Numbered from the stretch's first letter, positions 1 through 6,357 are shown. The stretch is 8,061 nucleotides of DNA from CAG-791 sp963629395 (GCA_963629395.1 CAVGIV010000089.1:1-8061); one strand, 5' to 3'. The notes: generated from the letters alone by a model not told the origin. A program made the numbers and translations.

Positions 1-30
1 CTGCGCGAGCAAGCTCGCACTAACGCGCAG
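1..30. repeat. Inverted repeat at left edge of window
   Basis: CTGCGCG (1-7) is matched by its reverse complement CGCGCAG (24-30). Inside it GCGAGC (5-10) and GCTCGC (13-18) form a competing palindrome. It could be the end of a terminator or structured element of the upstream gene, but no T-run follows directly. Bases 1-11 also recur as the reverse complement at 5753-5763. Role unknown. Confidence 0.35.
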
Positions 31-81
31 CCGCTGTCCGGGATTTTTACAGTAACAGATACAACATAAAAGGAGGGCTCT

Positions 82-1785
82 ATGCCTACAGTTTTTGTAG
101 ATGGTAAGCAGCGTCAATATGAGAAGGGAACTACCTTTGAGAAAATAGTGGAGGAGTTCCAGCCCCAATATCACAACGGGATCGCACTGGTTGATTTTAA
201 CCGGAAGCTGCGCGAGCTCAATAAACGGCTGGATCGTGACGGCGTGATTTCACTGGTTACGACCAAGAATCCGTCAGGGTATCGTGCCTATGTGCGGACG
301 GCGACCCTGATGCTGGTGAAAACCGTGGCAGAGCTGGCAGGGGAGAGCAGGCTCCACACCAGAATGGAGTTCTCCCTGGGCGATGCGTATTTTTGCACGA
401 TACACGGAGAGCTGACACCGGACCTGGAGGCACAGGGCTTTACCGAGACGGAGGACGGGAATCTTCGGGTGCCGCAGGCGTTTGCCAGGAGGATTCAGGA
501 GGAGATGGAGAACCTTCGGGACCGAAAGGCTCCCATTATCAAGAAGACCTATCCGCTGGGCGATGCTGTCAATCTCTTCTCACGGCAGGGCATGGAGGAC
601 AAGGTGAAGCTCTTCCGCTTCCGCAGGACATCCACGGTCAATGTGTACAACCTAGAGGGGTACTATGACTACTATTACGGGTATATGCTCCCCTCGACCG
701 ACTATGTCCGCACGTTCGAGGTGACCAGCTACCGTGATGGAATTCTTCTGAATATTCCGGGCGCGGAGACTCCGGACCAACTGACGCCGTTCCGGGATGA
801 GGAGAAACTCTATGAGCAGCTGATGCTGTCAACGGATTGGGGGCATCTCGTCGGTATTTCCAATATCGGAGAGCTGAATGAGGAGGTATGCCGCGGCAAT
901 ATTTCTGACATGATTCTGGTGCAGGAGGCCTTGCAGGAGCGCCGTATCGGGGACATTGCGGGACAGATTGCAGCCGACGAGAATATACGAGTGGTGCTGA
1001 TTGCCGGCCCCTCCTCCTCGGGCAAAACAACGTCCGCCCACCGGCTTGCCATTCAGCTTCGGTCCTTTGGTCTGCACCCGCATATTCTGTCCATGGACAA
1101 CTGGTTCGTGCCCAGGGAACGTACGCCGCTGGATGAGGACGGCAATTATGACTTCGAATGCCTGGAGGCAGTGGATCTTCCTCTGTTCAACGAGGATGTC
1201 AATGACCTTCTAAGAGGAGAAGAGGTGGATCTGCCTACATTCGATTTCAAATCCGGCAAGCGCAGGTACAACGGCCGCCCCATGTCTATGGGGGACGAAG
1301 ATATCCTGATCATTGAAGGCATTCATGGCCTTAACCCGAAGTGCTCGGAGGGAATTCCGGATGAGAACAAGTTTAAGGTGTATGTTTCGGCACTGACATC
1401 CTTGAACATAGATGAGCACAACCGAATTTCCTCCTCGGATACACGGCTTTTGCGGCGCATCGTGCGCGATGCGAGGACCAGGGGCAACAGCGCGCAGGAT
1501 ACCATTGCCATGTGGAAGAAGGTTCGGGAGGGCGAGGAAAAATATATTTTCCCCTACCAGAATCATGCGGATGCGATCTTCAATTCCGTTCTGATTTACG
1601 AGCAGGCGGTGCTGAAGCAGTTTGCGGAGCCGCAGCTGTTCGCTGTGCCGAGCGATGCACCGGAGTATTACGGTGCAAAGCGTCTGCTGAAATTCCTGGA
1701 GTACTTTGTGGGCGTGGATACGACGGCACTTCCGGCGAACTCGATTTGCCGCGAGTTCGTGGGCGGCGGGTGCTTCCCGGTGTAG
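82..1785 (+). CDS. Nucleoside kinase (uridine kinase-like, with ThrRS-like N-terminal domains)
   Basis: This 567-residue cytosolic protein probably phosphorylates a nucleoside such as uridine or cytidine with ATP/GTP in pyrimidine salvage. The first ~60 residues look like a TGS (ubiquitin-like) domain. Residues ~60-250 resemble the second additional domain of threonyl-tRNA synthetase (HGELTPD near residue 110). The C-terminal half is a P-loop uridine kinase/PRK-type domain: Walker A GPSSSGKTT at 309-317, SMDNWF at 337-342, DGNYDFE at 353-359 and a Walker B-like IIEGIHG at 410-416. This domain order is a recognised clostridial nucleoside kinase architecture and the length is normal for it. The catalytic synthetase core is absent, so it is not a tRNA ligase. 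The ATG is supported by AAAGGAGGG (69-77) four bases upstream. The true substrate is not provable from sequence. It appears monocistronic, as rnpB with its own promoter candidates follows. Confidence 0.93.
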   Translation: MPTVFVDGKQRQYEKGTTFEKIVEEFQPQYHNGIALVDFNRKLRELNKRLDRDGVISLVTTKNPSGYRAYVRTATLMLVKTVAELAGESRLHTRMEFSLGDAYFCTIHGELTPDLEAQGFTETEDGNLRVPQAFARRIQEEMENLRDRKAPIIKKTYPLGDAVNLFSRQGMEDKVKLFRFRRTSTVNVYNLEGYYDYYYGYMLPSTDYVRTFEVTSYRDGILLNIPGAETPDQLTPFRDEEKLYEQLMLSTDWGHLVGISNIGELNEEVCRGNISDMILVQEALQERRIGDIAGQIAADENIRVVLIAGPSSSGKTTSAHRLAIQLRSFGLHPHILSMDNWFVPRERTPLDEDGNYDFECLEAVDLPLFNEDVNDLLRGEEVDLPTFDFKSGKRRYNGRPMSMGDEDILIIEGIHGLNPKCSEGIPDENKFKVYVSALTSLNIDEHNRISSSDTRLLRRIVRDARTRGNSAQDTIAMWKKVREGEEKYIFPYQNHADAIFNSVLIYEQAVLKQFAEPQLFAVPSDAPEYYGAKRLLKFLEYFVGVDTTALPANSICREFVGGGCFPV

Positions 1786-1792
1786 GGCTTTA

Positions 1793-1847
1793 GCAGCGAT
1801 TCGGAGCCTGCAAACAAAATCATTGCTGCGAGGCTATCCTTTTGTTT
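1793..1847 (+). terminator. Weak candidate terminator after nucleoside kinase
   Basis: GCAGCGAT (1793-1800) can pair with ATTGCTGC (1822-1829), including one G-U pair. An alternative AT stem pairs AAACAAAA (1812-1819) with TTTTGTTT (1840-1847). A broken T-rich run (1839-1847) follows the first stem. Neither structure is a textbook intrinsic terminator, so this is tentative. Confidence 0.3.
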
Positions 1848-1855
1848 CGCCTTGG

Positions 1856-1909
1856 ATAGTTGTGACATGATCATTTATGGCTTATAAACGCTCGCAATAG
1901 TTGTGACAT
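1856..1909 (+). repeat. 13-base direct repeat upstream of rnpB
   Basis: ATAGTTGTGACAT occurs exactly at 1856-1868 and again at 1897-1909, 41 bases apart (about four helical turns). The first copy contains the -35 hexamer of the promoter candidate at 1860-1888. The second falls around that promoter's predicted start site. This is compatible with a paired protein-binding site or with a duplicated promoter element. Confidence 0.5.
1860..1888 (+). promoter_or_regulatory. Candidate sigma-A promoter for rnpB
   Basis: TTGTGA (1860-1865), a 17-base spacer and TATAAA (1883-1888) match the vegetative consensus well. The predicted start near 1895 would give a precursor RNase P RNA with a 5' extension of about 57 bases. 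A second, weaker candidate lies closer to the gene. Confidence 0.5.
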
Positions 1910-1913
1910 TATA

Positions 1914-1943
1914 TTGGAAATTCTTTGAAAAATGTGTTAGTTT
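1914..1943 (+). promoter_or_regulatory. Alternative extended -10 promoter for rnpB
   Basis: TTGGAA (1914-1919), an 18-base spacer and TAGTTT (1938-1943) preceded by an extended TGT (1935-1937). The start site would be near 1950, almost exactly at the first base of the P1 helix, which favours it positionally although the hexamers are weaker than those of the upstream candidate. Confidence 0.35.
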
Positions 1944-1951
1944 AATTAGTT

Positions 1952-2303
1952 GGTGAGCAGAGCAGGCGATCGCGGCTCCGCAGCAGTGCGGGGGTGAGGA
2001 AAGTCCGGGCTTCACAGGGCAGGATACCGGTTAACGGCCGGCGGAGGCAACTCCCGGGATAGCGCAACAGAGATATACCGCCGCTGTGCATTGCACGGCG
2101 GTAAGGGTGAAAAGGCAGTGTAAGAGACTACCGTCCGCGCAGTAATGTGCGGAGCCATGCAAGCCCTATCCGAAGCAAGACCGAAACGGAAACCATGGAT
2201 TGGCCCGATCCGTTTCCAGGTGCGTCGCTTGAGGCTGTCGGCAACGGCAGTCCTAGAAAGATGATCGTCCAACGACAGAACCCGGCTTATCGCTCTGCTT
2301 ACC
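1952..2303 (+). ncRNA. rnpB: RNase P RNA, bacterial class A
   Basis: This is the catalytic RNA of RNase P, which with protein RnpA trims 5' leaders from pre-tRNAs. The hallmark conserved blocks are present: GAGGAAAGTCCGGGC at 1996-2010 (5' strand of the P4 core) and ACAGAACCCGGCTTAT at 2275-2290 (3' strand). Between them lie the GGTAAGGGTGAAA-type segment (2100-2113) and AAGAC/GAAACGG peripheral elements. The ends were set by the P1 helix: 1952-1963 pairs with 2292-2303 over 12 positions with a single G-U. The resulting 352 bases is normal for class A. A T-rich run (2304-2311) directly follows P1 and may help termination. Short reading frames crossing it are spurious. Confidence 0.96.
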
Positions 2304-2354
2304 TTTTATTTAAAAGTCTTGGTAACTGGTCTGCTGCCGCAGGTGGACTGTGGC

Positions 2355-3107
2355 ATGGAGTTGGATATTGGAATGAATTTGTACAACCACAAGATCCGGA
2401 ATAAAAAGCTCGTCGGCACCATTGTTGTTGCGGCAATTCTGGGTATGTTCGTTCTGCGCGGGGTCCTGCTCGGCAGCGGAACCATTGAGAAGATGTACAC
2501 GCTGGAGCCGGAGGCGCTCCATTCGGCTATTTCAAAATATGAGGTAACCATCCGGCCGGCTCAGGATGGCAAGGAGGCGCTTCCTGCCGGAGGCGGCACG
2601 ATCCTTGACGGGCGGAAGAGCTCTTCCAAAGAAGAGAACTTTACGCTGACGATTGCTGCGGCAGCGCAGGTCGTGGGTGAGAGTGATTCTGTGACGGTTG
2701 TGCTTCCGGATGGGAGCAGTGTCGCAGGAACCGTAGTGCGTCTGGAGACAGATGCAGCGGCATCCCTGGCGGGGGAGGTAGTCTTTGTGCAGTGCAGCTG
2801 CCCGGATGAGCTGGATGTGTACTATTCCAGGGACAGATTGGAACGTCTTGCTGCCGGTGATGAGGCCTATGCACTAAAGAACGCGGAACTGATTTCCGGG
2901 GAGATCACGGACGTGAGCGCGCAGGTCCCGGAACTAGGAGATTCCATGATTTTAACGAATATCGAATGCGTGGATGGAATGTCCGGAAGCGGTCTATATG
3001 GAAAGGCCGGAAATTACCTTGGGATGATTCTGCAGGGCACGGACGATGGACAGACAGCCTGCATTTCCGGGCAGGAGATTGTGACGCTTTTGAATCAGAT
3101 CGTGTGA
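2355..3107 (+). CDS. Membrane-anchored HtrA/trypsin-fold protein, probable pseudoprotease
   Basis: This 250-residue protein has a short basic N-terminus and one membrane segment at about residues 19-40, then an extracytoplasmic domain. That domain lines up with the S1C (HtrA) protease fold: GGGTILDG (79-86), AAAAQVV (101-107), VTVVLPDGSSVAGTVV (113-128) and VDGMSGSGLYG (206-216). It keeps the nucleophile-type Ser210 in GxSGSG, but Gln105 sits where the catalytic His is expected (TNAHVV) and Ala135 where the Asp is expected (DLAVL). No PDZ domain is present and it is shorter than typical HtrA. A scaffold or sensor role is inferred. The ATG at 2355 was chosen for AGGTGG (2341-2346) eight bases upstream; an in-frame TTG at 2319 lacks a binding site, and ATG 2373 is possible. 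It ends 39 bases before the CobW gene, so co-transcription is likely. Confidence 0.8.
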   Translation: MELDIGMNLYNHKIRNKKLVGTIVVAAILGMFVLRGVLLGSGTIEKMYTLEPEALHSAISKYEVTIRPAQDGKEALPAGGGTILDGRKSSSKEENFTLTIAAAAQVVGESDSVTVVLPDGSSVAGTVVRLETDAAASLAGEVVFVQCSCPDELDVYYSRDRLERLAAGDEAYALKNAELISGEITDVSAQVPELGDSMILTNIECVDGMSGSGLYGKAGNYLGMILQGTDDGQTACISGQEIVTLLNQIV

Positions 3108-3146
3108 TACCATGTAAGCCGCCGGCGGCGGCAAGGAGGATAGACT

Positions 3147-4658
3147 ATGACGAAGGTGGATATTGTTTCCGGATTTCTGGGCGCCGGAAAGACGACGCTG
3201 ATCCGCAAGCTGATTGCGGATGCGCTGGCAGGAACCAAGGTTGTTCTGATTGAAAATGAGTTCGGAGAGATCGGCATTGACGGCGGCTTTTTAAAGGAGG
3301 CCGGCATTGAAATTCGTGAAATGAATTCAGGCTGCATCTGCTGCTCGCTGGTGGGCGATTTTAATACGTCTCTCAAGCAGGTGATGGAGAATTATCAGCC
3401 GGAGCGCATCCTGATTGAGCCTTCCGGTGTCGGCAAGCTGGATGACGTAATGCGCGCCATCGAGAAGACGGCAGCAGAAATTCCGGATATGAAGCTGGGC
3501 AGTGCCGTAACCGTAGTGGATGCGACAAAGGCCAGGGTTTACTTTAAGAATTTCGGCGAGTTCTTTGTCAATCAGATTGAGAATGCCGGAACCATCGTTC
3601 TGACACGTACAGACAAGGCCACTCAGGAGAAAATTGATGAGGCGGTTGCGCTGATTCGTGAGCACAACCAGAAGGCGGCGATCATCACAACGCCTCTTGC
3701 GCAGCTGGATGGAAAGATGGTGCTGGAGACTATTGAAGGCAAGGAGGATCTGCAGAGTCAGATTCTGGCCGAGGTGCTGGAGAGCGCCGAGGAGCATCAT
3801 CACCATCATCACCACGATGAGCACGCGGAAAAATTCACAGATGAGGATGGCAATACCGTGTACCGCGCACATCACCATGACCACGATCACGATGAAGATG
3901 AGCATGAGGAGCACGAGCACCATTGCTGCCACCACAACGATCATGAGGAGGATGAGCACGAGGAGCACGAACACCACTGCTGCCACCATCACGATCATGA
4001 GGAAGATGAGCACGAGGAGCACGAACACCACTGCTGCCACCACCACGATCATGATGAAGATGAACACGAGGAGCACGAGCACCACTGCTGCCACCATCAC
4101 GATCATGAGGAGGATGAGCACGANNNNNNNNNNNNNNNNNNNNNNNNNNNNNNNNNNNNNNNNNNNNNNNNNNNNNNNNNNNNNNNNNNNNNNNNNNNNN
4201 NNNNNNNNNNNNNNNNNNNNNNNNNNNNNNNNNNNNNNNNNNNNNNNNNNNNNNNNNNNNNNNNNNNNNNNNNNNNNNNNNNNNNNNNNNNNNNNNNNNN
4301 NNNNNNNCATCATCACGATCACGACGAGGATGGACATGAACACGAGCATCACGGGCATCATCACCATGATCATGATGCGGATGAGGTCTTTGAGAGCTGG
4401 GGCATGGAGACACCGCATGCGTACTCTGCCGAGGAAGTGGAAAACATGCTCCATGCACTGGATCACCAGGAAGAGTATGGATTCGTCCTTCGCTGCAAGG
4501 GAATGCTTCCGTCCGGAGACGGCTCGTGGATTCATTTTGACTATGTACCGGGTGAGCCGCAGGTTCGCACAGGAGCAGCGGATGTTACCGGCAAGATCTG
4601 TGTGATTGGTTCCGGACTGAATCAGGATAACCTGGAGAAGCTGTTCAAGAGAAAGTAA
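3147..4658 (+). CDS. CobW/COG0523-family GTP-binding metallochaperone with His/Cys-rich repeat insert
   Basis: This is a G3E-class P-loop GTPase of the kind that delivers or traffics zinc, cobalt or related metals in the cytosol. Walker A GFLGAGKTT is at 9-17, ENEFGEIGID at 36-45, the metal-binding CxCC (GCICC) at 62-66, ILIEPSG at 88-94 and a guanine-specificity site TRTD at 153-156 (usual form NKxD). A His-rich linker from ~217 leads into an array of 18-residue His/Cys/acidic repeats (252-412), then a CobW C-terminal domain to residue 503 (FESWGM..., ending LEKLFKRK). Residues 326-387 are undetermined because of a run of N, but the frame is kept across it. The start is fixed by AAGGAGGA (3133-3140), six bases before ATG. 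The metal is not identifiable from sequence; zinc is the leading guess, with nickel or cobalt possible. It forms a likely unit with the next GTPase gene. Confidence 0.93.
   Translation: MTKVDIVSGFLGAGKTTLIRKLIADALAGTKVVLIENEFGEIGIDGGFLKEAGIEIREMNSGCICCSLVGDFNTSLKQVMENYQPERILIEPSGVGKLDDVMRAIEKTAAEIPDMKLGSAVTVVDATKARVYFKNFGEFFVNQIENAGTIVLTRTDKATQEKIDEAVALIREHNQKAAIITTPLAQLDGKMVLETIEGKEDLQSQILAEVLESAEEHHHHHHHDEHAEKFTDEDGNTVYRAHHHDHDHDEDEHEEHEHHCCHHNDHEEDEHEEHEHHCCHHHDHEEDEHEEHEHHCCHHHDHDEDEHEEHEHHCCHHHDHEEDEHXXXXXXXXXXXXXXXXXXXXXXXXXXXXXXXXXXXXXXXXXXXXXXXXXXXXXXXXXXXXXXHHHDHDEDGHEHEHHGHHHHDHDADEVFESWGMETPHAYSAEEVENMLHALDHQEEYGFVLRCKGMLPSGDGSWIHFDYVPGEPQVRTGAADVTGKICVIGSGLNQDNLEKLFKRK
3900..4382 (+). 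repeat. In-frame 54-base tandem repeat encoding His/Cys/acidic units
   Basis: Units of 54 bases start at 3900, 3954, 4008 and 4062; a fifth begins at 4116 and runs into the N tract. Each encodes EHEEHEHHCCHHHDHEED with small variations: 8 His, 2 Cys and 8 Asp/Glu, with nothing else in the consensus (the first copy has one Asn). After the gap, 4308-4331 continues in exact phase as the end of an eighth unit. 4332-4382 is a degraded 17-codon copy in which the Cys pair has become Gly-His. The array lies wholly inside the CobW-family gene. Confidence 0.93.
4124..4307. other. Run of 184 undetermined bases (N)
   Basis: The gap falls inside the tandem repeat. Its length preserves both the reading frame and the 54-base repeat phase: Cys-Cys codon pairs at 3924, 3978, 4032 and 4086 predict further pairs at 4140, 4194, 4248 and 4302, and the sequence resumes at 4308 with the HHHDH that normally follows the pair. 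The stated gap size is therefore probably real. Confidence 0.95.
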
Positions 4659-4660
4659 TC

Positions 4661-4733
4661 CAATAGATCCGCTATTGTGCCGCCGCCCTCTTGCCGGGGT
4701 GGCGGTTGTGGGTTAAAAGCCGTTCAAAGACGG
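4661..4733 (+). other. Three small hairpins between the two CobW-family genes
   Basis: CAATAG/CTATTG (4661-4666 with 4672-4677), a GC-rich stem CCGCCGCCC/GGGTGGCGG (4680-4688 with 4697-4705, one G-U) and CCGT/ACGG (4720-4723 with 4730-4733) stand in a row. The GC stem is followed by TTGTGGGTT rather than a clean T-run, so it looks like a weak attenuator or mRNA-processing/stability element more than a full terminator. No Zur-like operator was recognised in this spacer. Confidence 0.4.
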
Positions 4734-4770
4734 ACAGATTTATAGAAATCAAGCGAGGTATACGAACACA

Positions 4771-5721
4771 ATGGAAAAGATACCTGTATATGTGATCAAT
4801 GGCTTTCTGGACTCCGGCAAGTCCTCCTTCTACAGCTACACGATCGGCCAGCCGTATTTTCAGTCCAAGGACCGTACACTGCTGATCCTCTGTGAGGAGG
4901 GCGAGGTGGAATATGGTGAGAAGCTCCTTCAGCAGACGAAGACAGATGTTGCAGTCATCGATTCTGTGGAGCAGTTCACACCGGCGGCGCTTATGGCACT
5001 GAATGCCAAATATCAGCCGGGCCGTGTTCTTATTGAATGGAACGGTATGTGGGATTTCCGGAATTTCCGTTTGCCGCACGCATGGGTTTTGGAGCAGCAG
5101 ATTTCCTGCATTGATGCGTCCACCTTCGGGACATATTTTTCCAATCTGGCGATGCGTTCTCTTTTGTTCGAGGAGCTTCGCAATTCGGAGCTGATCATGT
5201 TCAACCGCTGCGATGATGTGGAAGAGGAAGAACTGATCAAGTTCAAACGGAACGTGAAGGCCGTGTGCAAGAATGCGGAGCTGATCTTCGAGGATTCGGA
5301 CGGAGAGATTGATCTGACGACAGAGGAGGATCTTCCGTTTGATATCAATCAGGATATCATTGAGCTGGAGGGCATTCATTACGGCGTGTGGTATCTGGAT
5401 GCGATGGAGCATATGGACCGCTATGACGGGAAGACCGTACGGTTCCGTGCGCTTGTTGCCAAGCCGGATTCGATGCCGAAGGGATATATTGTTCCGGGAC
5501 GGCTGGCGATGACGTGCTGCGCAGAGGATATGCAGTTTCTGGGGTATGCCTGCCGGTGCGACAAGACGGAAGAGCTTGCCGAGAAATCATGGATTCTGCT
5601 GACAGCAAAGGTGTCCAAGGAGAATTTTGCTCCGTACGAGGGAGAGGGCATTGTCCTTCATGCTGTGTCCGCGGAGCCCTGCGAGGAGCCGAAGGATGCC
5701 GTGATTAACTTTGCTGGATAA
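4771..5721 (+). CDS. Divergent CobW-like GTPase fused to a YcgQ/DUF1980-like C-terminal domain
   Basis: The 316-residue product starts with a G3E-type GTPase fold: Walker A GFLDSGKSS at 11-19, LLILCEEGEVEYG at 37-49 in place of the usual ENEFG segment, VLIEWNG at 86-92 in place of IEPSG, and NRCD at 145-148 as the guanine site. The CxCC metal motif of the family is absent. Residues ~200-316 resemble the C-terminal part of YcgQ (TIGR03943/DUF1980) proteins: YDGKTVRFRALV, MPKGYIVPGRLAMTCC (235-250) and FLGYACRC (256-263). YcgQ-type proteins usually pair with a YcgR permease; none is visible here. It lies 112 bases after the canonical CobW gene on the same strand, supporting a shared metal-homeostasis role. 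GAGG (4755-4758) is 12 bases before ATG, a rather long spacing. Function is inferred; GTPase activity is untested. Confidence 0.82.
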   Translation: MEKIPVYVINGFLDSGKSSFYSYTIGQPYFQSKDRTLLILCEEGEVEYGEKLLQQTKTDVAVIDSVEQFTPAALMALNAKYQPGRVLIEWNGMWDFRNFRLPHAWVLEQQISCIDASTFGTYFSNLAMRSLLFEELRNSELIMFNRCDDVEEEELIKFKRNVKAVCKNAELIFEDSDGEIDLTTEEDLPFDINQDIIELEGIHYGVWYLDAMEHMDRYDGKTVRFRALVAKPDSMPKGYIVPGRLAMTCCAEDMQFLGYACRCDKTEELAEKSWILLTAKVSKENFAPYEGEGIVLHAVSAEPCEEPKDAVINFAG

Positions 5722-5784
5722 GCCGGCTAAGAATACTCGTAACAACCATGCCTGCTCGCGCAGGAGCCACTACAAATAAAAAGG

Positions 5785-5827
5785 AAAAGACCACCGCTTC
5801 GCTGATCAAACGAAGCGGTGGTCTTTT
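5785..5827. terminator. Strong bidirectional intrinsic terminator
   Basis: AAAAGACCACCGCTTCG (5785-5801) pairs perfectly with CGAAGCGGTGGTCTTTT (5811-5827): a 17-bp stem with a 9-base loop. The A-run on the left and T-run on the right make it work in both directions. It ends the CobW-like genes on the + strand and can end rpsT transcription on the minus strand, where CCTTTTTATTT follows the stem. Confidence 0.92.
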
Positions 5828-5956
5828 ATGTAAGCCAGATGTGATGCAGAAACCACAACGGGTTCTGCCGGGATCTCCGGAGTTTACGCCTGACCGGCCG
5901 CGGTGCAAGGACAGACATAAAATATAAGACGGAAGATCCGATTTAGTCAGTGGCTT

Positions 5957-6220
5957 TTAGTTCATCTTGCTGACAGAAGATGCCAGTCTGGAAACCTTGC
6001 GGGAAGCAGTGTTCTTGTGGAACACACCCTTGCTCTGTGCCTTCTCGATGGCAGATGTAGCAGCGGTGAGTGCCTCTGCAGCTGCAGTCTTGTCACCAGC
6101 CTCAACAGCGGTGCGAACCTTCTTGACAGCAGTCTTTACGCCGGTCTTTACAGCCTTGTTGGCTTCCGCCTTCTTGGCGCTGGTAAGAATTCTCTTCTTG
6201 GCAGATTTGATGTTTGCCAT
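5957..6220 (-). CDS. rpsT: 30S ribosomal protein S20
   Basis: The 87-residue, very basic, alanine/lysine-rich protein begins MANIKSAKKRILTSAKKAEA and contains KGVFHKNTASRKVSRLA, both signatures of bacterial S20, which binds 16S rRNA early in 30S assembly. Length is standard for the family. The start is supported by GGAGG (6230-6234 in window coordinates, read on the minus strand) nine bases before ATG. It is a lone gene, read opposite to both neighbours, with its own near-consensus promoter and a structured leader upstream. Transcription probably stops at the bidirectional hairpin 130 bases beyond its stop codon. Between the stop and that hairpin (5828-5956) only a small GCAGAA/TTCTGC stem (5846-5868) was seen, with no gene. 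Confidence 0.97.
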   Translation of the reverse strand: MANIKSAKKRILTSAKKAEANKAVKTGVKTAVKKVRTAVEAGDKTAAAEALTAATSAIEKAQSKGVFHKNTASRKVSRLASSVSKMN

Positions 6221-6270
6221 GTGTCAGTACCTCCATAACCTATATTCAACACGTGTGATAGTTGGGTCCC

Positions 6271-6309
6271 ATGCGGGCGGAATCCGGACACGGACAGCTC
6301 CGCACGCAT
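6271..6309 (-). promoter_or_regulatory. Hairpin at 5' end of the rpsT leader
   Basis: Bases 6299-6309 and 6271-6281 are complementary over 11 positions with one mismatch (G6276 opposite A6304). A nested TCCG/CGGA stem (6283-6286 with 6291-6294) lies in the loop. With transcription predicted to start near 6311, the hairpin would form from about the third base of the mRNA. It may protect the message or act in S20 autoregulation; no named leader family was recognised. Confidence 0.55.
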
Positions 6310-6317
6310 ACCAGAAT

Positions 6318-6346
6318 ATTCTACAGAGGTCGGGGGGATGTGTCAA
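6318..6346 (-). promoter_or_regulatory. Sigma-A promoter of rpsT
   Basis: Read on the minus strand: TTGACA (6346-6341), exactly 17 bases, TAGAAT (6323-6318). This is a perfect -35 and a five-of-six -10 match, fitting a highly expressed ribosomal gene. The predicted start near 6311 gives a leader of about 90 bases. Confidence 0.85.
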
Positions 6347-6357
6347 CTGGAAAATGA

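Noticed and set aside
2147..2404. 85-codon + strand frame crossing the end of rnpB
   Set aside because: It lies mostly within the conserved RNase P RNA and conflicts with the well-supported RNA structure.
3900..4382. CRISPR-like regular repeats
   Set aside because: The 54-base period has no separate spacers, lies in frame in a gene and encodes a consistent peptide unit. It is a coding tandem repeat.
3327..4535. Long open frame on the minus strand opposite the His-rich CobW-family gene
   Set aside because: It is a shadow: the repeat's codons (CAC, GAG, GAT) have no stops in antisense. The product is a low-complexity valine/leucine/isoleucine string without a motif or a convincing start, while the + strand has full GTPase motifs.
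4659..4770. Riboswitch or Zur operator before the second GTPase gene
   Set aside because: I looked for palindromic Zur/Fur-type boxes and known riboswitch cores. Only simple hairpins are present, so no named element is claimed.
4672..5412. 246-codon minus-strand frame opposite the second CobW-like gene
   Set aside because: No recognisable motif or plausible start signal. The + strand has P-loop and guanine motifs.
5828..5956. tRNA or small RNA gene in the spacer beyond rpsT
   Set aside because: A GCAGAA/TTCTGC hairpin exists, but there is no cloverleaf, T-loop consensus or promoter.
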